From JADFOI01 sp965218935 (lineage in GTDB: Bacteria; Acidobacteriota; UBA6911; RPQK01; JADFOI01): a DNA stretch of 64,000 nt. Below are positions 25,880 through 34,753 of the stretch, one piece after another. The notes beneath the pieces were generated by a model. The model did no database searches, was not told the DNA's origin, and saw only the letters and a list, made by a program, of their open reading frames with translations. The stretch covers positions 62,001 through 126,000 of the forward strand of contig CBDCMH010000007.1 in assembly GCA_965218935.1 (NCBI GenBank). The letters run 5' to 3'. How positions within the stretch are numbered: the first letter of the stretch is position 1; each line of letters begins with the position of its first letter. Both the position numbers and the translations under genes were made by a program.

Positions 25880-27338
25880 CCCCTAACCGGTAGTTGGGTG
25901 CTTCCTTGGTCACGATGACGTCGTGAACGTGGGATTCGCGCAGTCCCAGGTGAGATACTCGAATGAGGCGGGTCTTGGTCCTCAGCTCTTGAATGTTCTT
26001 GACCCCACAGTACCCCATTCCAGCCCGGACTCCGCCCATGAGGACCGGGATTAAATCTTCCATGCTGCCCTTGTAGGGAACTCGCCCTTCGATGCCTTCC
26101 GGAACCACTTTGCGCTCCACATCGGTGGTATCGTCATGCCCGTAGCGATCGGCGCCACCCTCGCCCATGGCTCCCAGCGACCCCATCCCCCGGTAGGTTT
26201 TGTAGCTGCGGTTCTGATAAAAGACCAATTCACCCGGAGATTCGTCGGTGCCCGCAAACAGGTTCCCGGCCATCACGCAGTCGGCACCTGCGGCCAGAGC
26301 CTTGCTGATATCCCCCGAATATTTGATTCCACCGTCAGCAATGAGAGGAAGTTTCATCCTGCGGGCGACCTTGGACGTATTCATGATGGCCGTGATTTGG
26401 GGGACTCCGGCTCCCGTGACCACCCGAGTGGTGCAAATACTTCCGGGTCCCATGCCTACTTTGAGCCCGTCCACGCCCAGATCTCCCAGTTCGAGGACCG
26501 CCTCCCCGCTTGCGATATTGCCCACCACCAGGTCCACCTTTTTCAACTTCTTCTTGAGTTCCCGGACCGCCTTCAAGACACGTGCGGTGTGTCCATGAGC
26601 CGTATCCATTACGATGACATCGACCTTGGCCTTTTCCAACTCGATGGCCCTTTCCAGAAAGTCCCCGCTGGCACCCACGGCCGCGCCCACTCGCAGGCGG
26701 CCATAGGAATCTTTGGCTGCATTGGGATAGGTGATCACCTTCATGATGTCTTTGACGGTAATGAGACCCTTCAACTGGTTCTTTTTGTCCACCACCAGCA
26801 GTTTTTCGATGCGGTGTTCGTGGAGCTTTTTCTTGGCTTTTTCCATGGAAATCCCCTGGCGCACGGTGACCAGATCGTCCTTGGTCATCAATTGCGAAAC
26901 CGGAAGATCCAGATTGGTTTCGAATCGCAGATCGCGGTTGGTGAGAATCCCCAGCAGCTTTCCCTTCTTGTCGGTAATGGGAACGCCTGAGATCTTGTGT
27001 CGATCCATCACCTCCAAAACTTCCCGGATGCGATCCTGGGGCCGCATGGTCACAGGATCCACGATCATTCCAGATTCGGAGCGCTTCACCTTATCCACTT
27101 CGGCAACCTGGGCTTCGATGGACAGATTGCGGTGGATAATCCCAATCCCCCCCTGTCCGGCCAGGGCTATGGCCAGCTTGGCTTCTGTCACCGTATCCAT
27201 GGCGGCGGAGGAAAGAGGGATATTCAGGAGGATGTTGCGAGAGAAGCGGGTTCGGAGGTCTGCTGCACCCGGCAAGACCCTACTCCTGGCCGGCATCAGC
27301 AAAACATCGTCAAAAGTTAAGGCTTCCGGGATCTCCAT
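25875..27338 (-). CDS. guaB: inosine-5'-monophosphate dehydrogenase
   Basis: A 487-residue enzyme that oxidises IMP to XMP with NAD, the committed step to GMP. The start chosen gives MEIPEALTFDDVLLMPARS, the usual IMPDH opening; an in-frame upstream start adds six residues. A pair of CBS domains sits between residues about 90 and 205 (MRPQDRIREVLEVMDRHKI and LMTKDDLVTVRQG). The catalytic Cys loop is GPGSICTTR and the flap contains GMGSLGAM. The C terminus EAPNYRLGD is as expected. Its TAG stop is read from the CTAG that an IS481 element used as a target, so the gene remains intact despite the insertion. Confidence 0.97.
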   Translation of the reverse strand: MEIPEALTFDDVLLMPARSRVLPGAADLRTRFSRNILLNIPLSSAAMDTVTEAKLAIALAGQGGIGIIHRNLSIEAQVAEVDKVKRSESGMIVDPVTMRPQDRIREVLEVMDRHKISGVPITDKKGKLLGILTNRDLRFETNLDLPVSQLMTKDDLVTVRQGISMEKAKKKLHEHRIEKLLVVDKKNQLKGLITVKDIMKVITYPNAAKDSYGRLRVGAAVGASGDFLERAIELEKAKVDVIVMDTAHGHTARVLKAVRELKKKLKKVDLVVGNIASGEAVLELGDLGVDGLKVGMGPGSICTTRVVTGAGVPQITAIMNTSKVARRMKLPLIADGGIKYSGDISKALAAGADCVMAGNLFAGTDESPGELVFYQNRSYKTYRGMGSLGAMGEGGADRYGHDDTTDVERKVVPEGIEGRVPYKGSMEDLIPVLMGGVRAGMGYCGVKNIQELRTKTRLIRVSHLGLRESHVHDVIVTKEAPNYRLGD

Positions 27339-27382
27339 TGACGGATTATAACCCACGGATCACGCAGATGCTATCCCGCGAA

Positions 27383-28874
27383 TTGCCTCATCAAAAATCT
27401 ATTCGAAATGGATACGTTGCCTCATTAAAAAATCTATTCGAAATTGCCTGGCCCTGAGCAGGGGAATAGAAGTGTCCTCCATGAAGGAATGGAGGGCACC
27501 AATGAGGTTAACGATGGCAGAAAAGCGTGTATTGATCAAAAGTTTTGCCCCCCGCTACCGGAAGAAGGGCAAGAAGGTGAAGGGGGAAGTGTTGACGGAG
27601 TTTACCCAAATGACGGGCTACAACCGCTGCTATGGAGCCTATCTGCTTCGCCACCAGGGCAAGCGGATCCGGTTGAGCCCCAAGCTGGTGGCGGTAGGGG
27701 ATATCGGCAAGAGAGTACGGCGAGAGCGGGCCCGCAAATACGACCAGAAAGTTCTAAAGGCGCTGACGATGATCTGGGAGATACTGGACTATTTGTGTGG
27801 CAAACGTCTGGTCGCGATTTTGCCGGAAGTGGTACCCATTTTACAAAGACATGGGGAACTGAAAGTGGATGCCAGCACCCATGAGCGGTTGATGCAGATC
27901 AGCGCCGCCACCATCGATCGGCTGCTGGAGCCCGAAAGGTGCAAGCACCGTCTCAAAGGACGATCCGGAACCAAGCCGGGAACGCTGCTCAAACACCAGA
28001 TTCCGATCAAGCGTTTCGCCGACTGGCAGGAGGATCGCCCCGGTTTTGTGGAAGTGGACCTGGTGGGCCATGAGGGAGGCCAGGGTCGGGGGGACTACCT
28101 TCAAACCCTGGATGTGACGGACGTGTACACGGGCTGGACAGAGGTCCGAGCGGTGCGCAATAAGGCCCAGGTGTGGGTCCTGGAAGCGATGAAGCTGCTT
28201 CAGAAGCGCTCGCCCTTCCCTTGGCTGGGGATGGCTTCGGACAACGGCAGCGAGTTCATCAACAAGCACTTGATTCGTTTTTGTGAGCAGGAAAAGATCA
28301 GCTTCAGCCGAACCCGCCCCTCGCGCAAGAATGACAACCCTTATGTGGAGCAGAAAAACTATTCGGTGGTTCGGCGGGCCGTGGGTTATGCTCGCTACGA
28401 GGGAGAGCGAGAACAGGAGCTGGTGAACGAGTTGTACGATCGGCTGCGACTGCAGATCAACTTTTTCAAGCCGGTCATGAAGATGGTGGCCAAGCAACGT
28501 CGAGGGTCTCGGATCTGGAAAAAGTATGATGTGCCGAAAACTCCCTACCGGAGGATCTGCGAGTCCCCTGAGGTGGCGGACAAGATCAAGCGGGAACTGG
28601 CCCGAGAGTATGAGAAGCTCAATCCGGCCCAGCTGGCACGGCAGATCGGCTGGCTTCAGAATTGCCTTTTGCTCAAACCGACTCCTGAGCAGAAGAAACG
28701 ATGGGAAGCGGGCTGGATGTGAAAATCTTTCTCTTGCTGCAGGCTGCGGGTGTTGGGCAAGGGGTTGCCACTCCTCTGGTTGGTGCTTTTTACCACCACT
28801 TTTTGCAATCCCTTTCGGATAGATTCTTAGTGAGGCAACGAATACCCTTTGGAATAGATTTTTACGTGAGGCAA
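27383..28874 (+). mobile_element. ISNCY-type insertion element with duplicated end motifs
   Basis: Both ends carry two direct copies of a TTGCCTCA plus AAAATCTATTCGAAA motif. On the left the copies start at 27383 and 27417; on the right they are inverted and end at 28838 and 28874. The period is 34 to 36 bases. The outermost TTGCCTCA and TGAGGCAA mark the likely boundaries of a 1.49-kb element. No clear target duplication is seen. The element lies between guaB and secA. Confidence 0.75.
27502..28722 (+). CDS. DDE transposase with integrase core (ISNCY type)
   Basis: A 406-residue transposase. The N-terminal third has basic HTH-like helices (MRLTMAEKRVLIKSFAPRYR). The rve core has Asp in FVEVDLVGHEGG, Asp in ASDNGSEFIN and Glu in NPYVEQKNYSVVRR. 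These identify the integrase-core family widespread in bacteria and not assigned to a large IS family. The ATG chosen has GGAGGG five bases upstream; longer in-frame starts exist. No frameshift or stop is seen, so it is probably functional. It is flanked by paired end motifs. Confidence 0.88.
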   Translation: MRLTMAEKRVLIKSFAPRYRKKGKKVKGEVLTEFTQMTGYNRCYGAYLLRHQGKRIRLSPKLVAVGDIGKRVRRERARKYDQKVLKALTMIWEILDYLCGKRLVAILPEVVPILQRHGELKVDASTHERLMQISAATIDRLLEPERCKHRLKGRSGTKPGTLLKHQIPIKRFADWQEDRPGFVEVDLVGHEGGQGRGDYLQTLDVTDVYTGWTEVRAVRNKAQVWVLEAMKLLQKRSPFPWLGMASDNGSEFINKHLIRFCEQEKISFSRTRPSRKNDNPYVEQKNYSVVRRAVGYARYEGEREQELVNELYDRLRLQINFFKPVMKMVAKQRRGSRIWKKYDVPKTPYRRICESPEVADKIKRELAREYEKLNPAQLARQIGWLQNCLLLKPTPEQKKRWEAGWM

Positions 28875-28934
28875 CGGGTCCCGCGGATCTGCGGGAACGC
28901 GTGATCTGCGGGATGGTGGTAGAATCTACAGGTC

Positions 28935-31625
28935 ATGTTCAACACGATTTTGACCAAGATCGTCGGGAATCATAATGAGCGCGAGCTGAAACGAATTCAG
29001 CCCTTGGTGGTTCGCGTCAACGAGCTGGAGAAGGAAATCTCTCAACTCTCGGATGCTGATCTGAAATCCAAGACAGCCGAATTCAAATCCCGTCTGGAAA
29101 AGGGTGAATCGCTTGACGATATCCTTCCGGAAGCCTTTGCCGCGGTCCGCGAAACAGGCCGGCGTACCCTGGATATGCGTCATTTTGACGTGCAGCTTGT
29201 CGGTGGTGAGGTCCTTCATCAGGGCAAAATTGCTGAGATGAAGACCGGGGAAGGAAAAACCCTGGTGGCCACTCTTGCCGTCTACCTCAACGCCCTGTCC
29301 GGAAAGGGTGTTCACGTGGTCACGGTGAATGACTATCTGGCCCGGCGTGATGCCGAATGGATGGGACCGCTTTACCAGTTTCTGGGCCTGAGCTTCGGTG
29401 TGATTCAGCACGACATGCCGGAACCGGAGCGCAGAGCGGCTTACCTGTCCGATGTCACCTATGGGACCAACAACGAGTTCGGCTTCGATTACCTGCGCGA
29501 CGCCATGAAATACTCGCTTAAGGACTGCGTTCAAAGGTCTCACCACTATGCCATCGTCGACGAAGTGGACTCCATTCTTGTGGATGAAGCCCGTACGCCT
29601 CTGATCATCAGCGGTCCTTCTGAAGAATCCACCGACAAATATTACAAGATCGATAAACTGATCCCGCGGCTGGTTCGTGAACAGGACTACAAGATCGACG
29701 AGAAAGCCCGGACGGTTGTGCTTCAGGAATCAGGTGTTGAGAAGGGAGAAAAGCTTCTGGGTGTCGAGAACCTCTACGATCCGCTCCACATGGACCTGGT
29801 TCATCATATCCAGCAGGCCCTGAAAGCCCACACCTTGTTCAAGAGGGACGCGGATTACATGATCAAGGACGGCCAGGTGATCATCGTGGACGAGTTTACG
29901 GGGCGCCTGATGCCGGGACGCCGCTACTCAGACGGCCTGCACCAGGCGCTGGAGGCGAAGGAGGGTGTGCGCATCGAACGCGAGAACCAGACCCTGGCCA
30001 CCATCACCTTTCAAAACTACTTCCGCATGTACGACAAGCTGGCGGGCATGACGGGAACAGCGGAGACGGAAGCCGCTGAGTTCGAGAAGATCTACAAGCT
30101 CGAGGTTGTGGTTATTCCCACCAACAAGCCACTGATTCGGCGCGAGTATCCGGATCTGGTGTACCGTTCGGAGCGGGAGAAGTTCAATGCTGTTGCCGAT
30201 GAGGTCAAGGAACTCAATGAATTGGGGCGTCCTGTGCTGATGGGGACAACCTCCATCGAAAAGTCTGAGCGGCTTTCCACTCTGCTCAAGCGCCGTGGCA
30301 CCAAGCATGTGGTTCTCAACGCCAAGTATCATGAGCGGGAAGCTGAGATTGTCGCCCAGGCGGGCAAGATCGGGGCAATGACCATTGCCACCAATATGGC
30401 CGGACGTGGCACCGACATCATTCTGGGCGGAACCCCCCCGGACGCTCAAGCCAAGATGAATCTGCAGGCTCGAAACCTGAACCCGGAGGAGAATCAGGAG
30501 GAGTATCGAAAAGAAGTGGAGAAGCTGTCTCCGGTTTGGCAAGAGGAGCACGATAAGGTCATCGAACTGGGTGGCGTTCACATCATTGGAACCGAGCGAC
30601 ATGAGGCTCGGCGCATTGACAATCAGCTCCGGGGTCGATCCGGTCGCCAGGGAGATCCCGGCTCCAGCCGCTTTTATCTATCGCTTGAGGACGATCTCAT
30701 GCGAATTTTCGGGTCTGACAATATTTCCGGGCTTATGCATAAACTTGGAATGGAGGAAGGAATCCCCATCGAATCCAAGCTGATTACCCGGCAGATTGAA
30801 CGAGCCCAAAAGCAGGTCGAGGGCAGGAACTTCGAAATAAGGAAGCATCTCCTGGAATACGACGATGTCATGAACAAGCAGCGGATGGAGATCTACCGAT
30901 TCCGCCGCGAGATGTTGGAAGGAGAGGACCAGAGGGAATATATCCTGGGACTGGCAGAGGACATCGTGATCGAGTTTTTGGATAGCTATGCCCATCTCGA
31001 GACCGATCCGGAGGAATGGGATCTGGAGAACCTGAAGGTCAACCTGCTGCGGGTTTATGGGATCGATCTTCCTCAAAATGTGGATCAGTTGTCGCGTCCC
31101 CAGTTGGAACAAGAACTGATCCATCAAATCAAATCGAAGTACCAGGAAAAGGAGAGTCAGGTCGGGACGGAAATGATGCGATGGTACGAGAGCATGGTGA
31201 TGCTGCAGATTATGGATCAGCAGTGGAAGGATCACCTACTGGCTCTGGACCACCTCAAAGAAGGAATCGGTTTGCGGGGTTATGGACAACGTGATCCCCT
31301 GGTGGAGTACAAAAGAGAGTCGTTTGCATTGTTCGAGGAGCTCTGGAACCGGGCTACTGAGGAAATGGTTCGGATGCTCTTTTTGCTGCGACCGATCACT
31401 GAGGAAGACGAACGAGACCTTCTGAAGCGCCGTCGTCAGCAACAGTCCTTGAGTTATTCCCAACCCGAGGACACCCCCGAGCCGGTCTGGCAGCCCAGTC
31501 AGCCACAAGTGCAACAAAGTGCAGCAGCCGTGAAACCGATGGTTAGAAACACCCCAAAAGTCGGCCGCAATGAACCCTGTCCCTGCGGATCGGGTAAAAA
31601 ATACAAGAAATGCTGCGGGAGGTGA
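28935..31625 (+). CDS. secA: preprotein translocase ATPase SecA
   Basis: An 896-residue motor of the Sec pathway at the inner membrane. Walker A is in MKTGEGKT (about residues 102-109). The DEAD-like VDEVDSILVDEARTPL, the PPXD region and TNMAGRGTDIILGG of NBD2 are intact. The C-terminal linker ends with the zinc-binding SEC-C motif NEPCPCGSGKKYKKCC, which binds SecB or ribosomes. Length is typical. It lies just downstream of an insertion element that ends 60 bases before its start, so its promoter could have been affected. Confidence 0.98.
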   Translation: MFNTILTKIVGNHNERELKRIQPLVVRVNELEKEISQLSDADLKSKTAEFKSRLEKGESLDDILPEAFAAVRETGRRTLDMRHFDVQLVGGEVLHQGKIAEMKTGEGKTLVATLAVYLNALSGKGVHVVTVNDYLARRDAEWMGPLYQFLGLSFGVIQHDMPEPERRAAYLSDVTYGTNNEFGFDYLRDAMKYSLKDCVQRSHHYAIVDEVDSILVDEARTPLIISGPSEESTDKYYKIDKLIPRLVREQDYKIDEKARTVVLQESGVEKGEKLLGVENLYDPLHMDLVHHIQQALKAHTLFKRDADYMIKDGQVIIVDEFTGRLMPGRRYSDGLHQALEAKEGVRIERENQTLATITFQNYFRMYDKLAGMTGTAETEAAEFEKIYKLEVVVIPTNKPLIRREYPDLVYRSEREKFNAVADEVKELNELGRPVLMGTTSIEKSERLSTLLKRRGTKHVVLNAKYHEREAEIVAQAGKIGAMTIATNMAGRGTDIILGGTPPDAQAKMNLQARNLNPEENQEEYRKEVEKLSPVWQEEHDKVIELGGVHIIGTERHEARRIDNQLRGRSGRQGDPGSSRFYLSLEDDLMRIFGSDNISGLMHKLGMEEGIPIESKLITRQIERAQKQVEGRNFEIRKHLLEYDDVMNKQRMEIYRFRREMLEGEDQREYILGLAEDIVIEFLDSYAHLETDPEEWDLENLKVNLLRVYGIDLPQNVDQLSRPQLEQELIHQIKSKYQEKESQVGTEMMRWYESMVMLQIMDQQWKDHLLALDHLKEGIGLRGYGQRDPLVEYKRESFALFEELWNRATEEMVRMLFLLRPITEEDERDLLKRRRQQQSLSYSQPEDTPEPVWQPSQPQVQQSAAAVKPMVRNTPKVGRNEPCPCGSGKKYKKCCGR

Positions 31626-31745
31626 AAAAGCTGACAACTGACCGTCCTGACCTCCTGACCATCCTGACCCCCGGAAAAAGTAGTCTTCAGTGTATTGTAT
31701 TCGATCGCTGTCAGCCGGGCAGGTGGTCAGGACGGTCAGGGTACC
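31624..31745. repeat. compound low-complexity repeat after secA
   Basis: AGCTGACAACTGACC is followed by CCTGACC-type units and, toward the far side, their reverse (GGTCAGGACGGTCAGGG). It lies between the convergent secA and NusG-like genes. No gene is seen. Confidence 0.65.
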
Positions 31746-31746
31746 T

Positions 31747-32250
31747 TCAGATCTTCACCACGTCACAGGCATCCACTTCGCAGGCGACCGCCTGCTGGAT
31801 CAGGTCAATCGACAGAATGAATCGGTAGGCACCTTTTTTCTCGGTGAGGATTCCCTGCAGCCCCCTTAATGGACCTTGAACGATTTCCACTCGATCCCCT
31901 TCTAGAATATAGGGGTAGGGATCGTAGGGTAGAGTGCTGAAGACCAGCCTTTTGACGGCCTGGACTTGTGTTTCAGGGATTAAGGCCGGCTCACTATTGA
32001 AGCCGATGATGCGAACGATCGACGGAATCTTCAGAATGTCCAGTCGCCGCTTCTGAATCGGGACGTGAACGAAAAGATAACCGGGGAACAAGGGGAACTG
32101 AACCTTTTTGTAGCGGTCTTTCCATTTCGAGAGTACTTCACGCAGTGGCAAAAAGCATTCGATATCCTTTTGCCACAATTGTTCCGCCACCACCTTCTCA
32201 TGTCTGGATTTGGTGGTTACCGCATACCAATGAGCTTCAGAATCGGGCAT
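31747..32250 (-). CDS. NusG-like antitermination factor, UpxY/RfaH type
   Basis: A 167-residue protein with an NGN domain (HWYAVTTKSRHEKVVAEQLW, then LFPGYLFVHV) and a C-terminal KOW motif (LEGDRVEIVQGPLRGLQGIL). The short length and the CFLPLREVL segment match specialised NusG paralogues (UpxY, LoaP, RfaH) that promote transcription of long polysaccharide or secondary-metabolite operons. The housekeeping NusG is usually beside secE and rplK, which are absent here. No long operon lies immediately downstream, so its target is unknown. It is convergent with secA and just after fmdB in its own strand. Confidence 0.85.
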   Translation of the reverse strand: MPDSEAHWYAVTTKSRHEKVVAEQLWQKDIECFLPLREVLSKWKDRYKKVQFPLFPGYLFVHVPIQKRRLDILKIPSIVRIIGFNSEPALIPETQVQAVKRLVFSTLPYDPYPYILEGDRVEIVQGPLRGLQGILTEKKGAYRFILSIDLIQQAVACEVDACDVVKI

Positions 32251-32271
32251 AAAACATCCTTGTGAGAGCCG

Positions 32272-32652
32272 TTAAAATAGATTGTCCGTGTCGCTTTCAC
32301 CTCCGCTTGAGGCCAGGGAACTCTCAATGGACTCAGGATCCTCTCCTGCTTCAAGCCTATCGACAACCTCACTGAATTCCGGACCCAGATCCTCGCCCAT
32401 TTCGGTTCCCATCTTTTTCATCATCCGAGCCATCGATTTGGGATCGTTCTCATCGATGTCACCCCATCCCGAGGAATCGGCCATGCTCTCTATACGGCTC
32501 TCTTCCGAGCGCGGCATGGAGACTCTTGAGATCAGTTGCTCAAGATTGGCGCTCCCACACCTGCACCGGGTTCCATCGGCGTCAGAAATCCTCCAGAAAA
32601 ACCGGGAAAAGCGCCGTTCGCATTCCCCACACAAGTACTCGTAGACGGGCAT
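32272..32652 (-). CDS. FmdB-family zinc-ribbon protein
   Basis: The start MPVYEYLCGECERRF is the hallmark of the FmdB family. Two Cys pairs (CGEC and CRCG) form the zinc ribbon in the first 40 residues. The 126-residue protein continues with an acidic helical tail (MARMMKKMGTEMGEDL) seen in longer FmdB proteins. Function is not established; a regulatory role was proposed for the archetype. The gene is in line with the NusG-like gene 21 bases downstream, suggesting co-transcription. An in-frame upstream extension lacks the family signature and overlaps the divergent flippase gene. Confidence 0.85.
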   Translation of the reverse strand: MPVYEYLCGECERRFSRFFWRISDADGTRCRCGSANLEQLISRVSMPRSEESRIESMADSSGWGDIDENDPKSMARMMKKMGTEMGEDLGPEFSEVVDRLEAGEDPESIESSLASSGGESDTDNLF

Positions 32653-32713
32653 ATATAAAGGATTATAAGACGTTTGACGCGCTTCTGGCAATTTTGCCAC
32701 AATCGGATTCCTG

Positions 32714-33706
32714 ATGACCCATCGAGGAAAAATTCTCATAAGAGCCTGCATCACTCTCGGATTGCTGGTGTTCCTTGCTTATCAGATGGATTTGAGAAAA
32801 CTGTGGGCTATTCTGGTCTCGGCAAGTCCCTGGCTGGTCCTGTTGGGAACCCTGATCCATCTTCTTGGGGTTTTGCTCTCGGTCGCTCGATGGAGGACGA
32901 TTCTGGTGAACTTCGACATCCACATCGACTATTCACCCCTGGCCAAGATTACGTTTATCGGGTTTTTCTTCAATTTGTTTTTGCCCTCAGGGATCGGTGG
33001 AGACTTTTTCCGCGCCTACTATCTCTCCAAGCGAAAAAATCGAGGGATGTCGACTACCCTGACTACCACCCTTCTGGAGCGCAGTGGCGGCCTTTGCGCT
33101 TTGCTGGTTATCGGAACCCTGTTTGCCGCTTTCGAGGACCTCCAAGTGGAAGGGGTACGCCTGTTTTATGTCTTTCTAGTTCTTATCACTCTTTATCTGC
33201 TGGGGAATCTCATGCTGTTTCATGCCTGGATTCACCGCAAAATCAGCTCTTTTCTGAAAAAGAGAAGCCTGGAGCAGATCGAAGCTAAAATGGAGCTGGT
33301 CTACAGCGGGTTGAACGCGTTGCGTGACAATAGGCGTTCTATTCTGGTGGCCCTTTTTTTGTCCCTGCTCATTCAGCTCATCACCGTGGTGGTGGTCTGG
33401 ATGGCGGCATTGGCCATTGAGATCGATGCTCCCTTTAGAATCTTTATGATTTTTGTTCCGCTGATTAACCTAAGCATCATGGTCCCCTTAACCATCAACG
33501 GCATTGGTCTGCGAGAGAGTCTCTTCTATCTGCTCTTTTCCCAGATTGGGCTCCCTGTGGAGACATCGGTAAGTCTTTCTCTGGTCACGTTTTCCATCTA
33601 CCTGCTGACTGCGATTCCAGGATTGATCATCTACTCACTCTATAAGAAAGAGGAGCATCTGGACGAAATGCGACCCGCTGACCGAGGTCAGCGGTCAATT
33701 TCGTAG
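32714..33706 (+). CDS. flippase-like integral membrane protein (UPF0104/YbhN type)
   Basis: A 330-residue protein with about eight hydrophobic segments, beginning ACITLGLLVFLAYQMDLRKL. It contains the family features NLFLPSGIGGDFFRAYYLSK and ERSGGLCALL. These belong to the lysylphosphatidylglycerol synthase transmembrane-like or AglD/YbhN group, proposed to move or modify lipid-linked molecules. The last residues (RPADRGQRSIS) are encoded by the hairpin repeat CCGCTGACC-GA-GGTCAGCGG. The 3' end overlaps the convergent propeller gene by 19 bases. The substrate cannot be told. Confidence 0.85.
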   Translation: MTHRGKILIRACITLGLLVFLAYQMDLRKLWAILVSASPWLVLLGTLIHLLGVLLSVARWRTILVNFDIHIDYSPLAKITFIGFFFNLFLPSGIGGDFFRAYYLSKRKNRGMSTTLTTTLLERSGGLCALLVIGTLFAAFEDLQVEGVRLFYVFLVLITLYLLGNLMLFHAWIHRKISSFLKKRSLEQIEAKMELVYSGLNALRDNRRSILVALFLSLLIQLITVVVVWMAALAIEIDAPFRIFMIFVPLINLSIMVPLTINGIGLRESLFYLLFSQIGLPVETSVSLSLVTFSIYLLTAIPGLIIYSLYKKEEHLDEMRPADRGQRSIS

Positions 33707-34647
33707 ACGAGAACGCGGTTGTCCTGTTCGGCGGTGACGTAGGCGAAACGCTCATCGGGTGAGAGTTCGACATCGATGGGACGGTCCCCGACTTTAACGC
33801 TGCTGATTTTCTCGAAGTCGGGTGAGAAAAGAGACAGAGTCTTGTCTCCGCTTTCCACCACAAAGATGAATCCCTTCTGATCCACGGCGATGGAAAACGG
33901 TTTGGAGCCGACCTTCTCACGCCGGATTTCCTTCAGATCAAGCAGGTCCACCACGGAGACATCGTTGGTCCCACTGTTGGAGACGTACAAGGTGTTTCCA
34001 TCAGGTGAGAGAGCCAGGGCATTCGGGCCCTGTCCAACGGGCAATGTCCCGATGACCTGGCGTTGAGCAATATCAATGATGTAAAGATCGTTTGAACCGC
34101 CACATACGACGTAAAGGCGATCCTCTAAGGCCGAGACCACAGCAGCCAGCGGTCGCACACCCACCTCGACTTCTCCCAGGACACGGTGAGTTGATGTGTC
34201 GATGAAGTCGATTCTGCCGATCCTTCCCCTTCCGTAGTTGGTCACAAAAGCCAGAAAGCCTCTGGGTGAGATGGTGATGTTACTGGGCGTGTCTCCCACC
34301 TTAATGTCGTCCTTAATCTCGTAGGTTTCGGCGTCGATCACCTTGACCAGGCCTCCTGCCAGATTGGTGACGAAGATCTTGTCGGCGTCGGGTGTGATGG
34401 CAATACCGACGGGTTCATGTCCACCGTAAAATTCTTTTGTGGTGCGGCGGGTGGCCGTATCGATCACAGAGATCTCATCGGATGCGAAGTTGGCGACGAA
34501 AAGAAGGCGGCCATCCGGGCTGACGGCAGCATAAGTGGGCGAGTCACCCACCTTGATTCTCTCGATCTGAGAGAGGCGGGCCGCTGACAAACTGGCCAGT
34601 CCCATCAGAAGGAGTAAGACCGTTCTCATAAGCTGGCTGTTTTTCAT
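33688..34647 (-). CDS. YVTN-type beta-propeller protein, exported
   Basis: A protein of about 319 residues with a signal peptide (MRTVLLLLMGLASLSAARL). It has about seven repeats of roughly 42 residues of the form GDTPSNITISPRGFLAFVTN or GPNALALSPDGNTLYVSN. This is the YVTN/cytochrome d1-like seven-bladed propeller, found in surface and periplasmic proteins of many phyla. Its binding partner is unknown. The start ATG is the one just before the signal peptide; an earlier in-frame start would add 12 unlikely residues. It lies downstream of folD on the same strand with a repeat-rich gap. Confidence 0.83.
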   Translation of the reverse strand: MKNSQLMRTVLLLLMGLASLSAARLSQIERIKVGDSPTYAAVSPDGRLLFVANFASDEISVIDTATRRTTKEFYGGHEPVGIAITPDADKIFVTNLAGGLVKVIDAETYEIKDDIKVGDTPSNITISPRGFLAFVTNYGRGRIGRIDFIDTSTHRVLGEVEVGVRPLAAVVSALEDRLYVVCGGSNDLYIIDIAQRQVIGTLPVGQGPNALALSPDGNTLYVSNSGTNDVSVVDLLDLKEIRREKVGSKPFSIAVDQKGFIFVVESGDKTLSLFSPDFEKISSVKVGDRPIDVELSPDERFAYVTAEQDNRVLVYEIDR

Positions 34648-34753
34648 GGCTGATTGTACGGTAGCAATTTGACGATCAATCAATGACCCCCTGCAAACCC
34701 CCCTGACCCCTGACCTCCTTTTATTGCTTTCTCTGTGCGGCGCGCGTCGCGTC

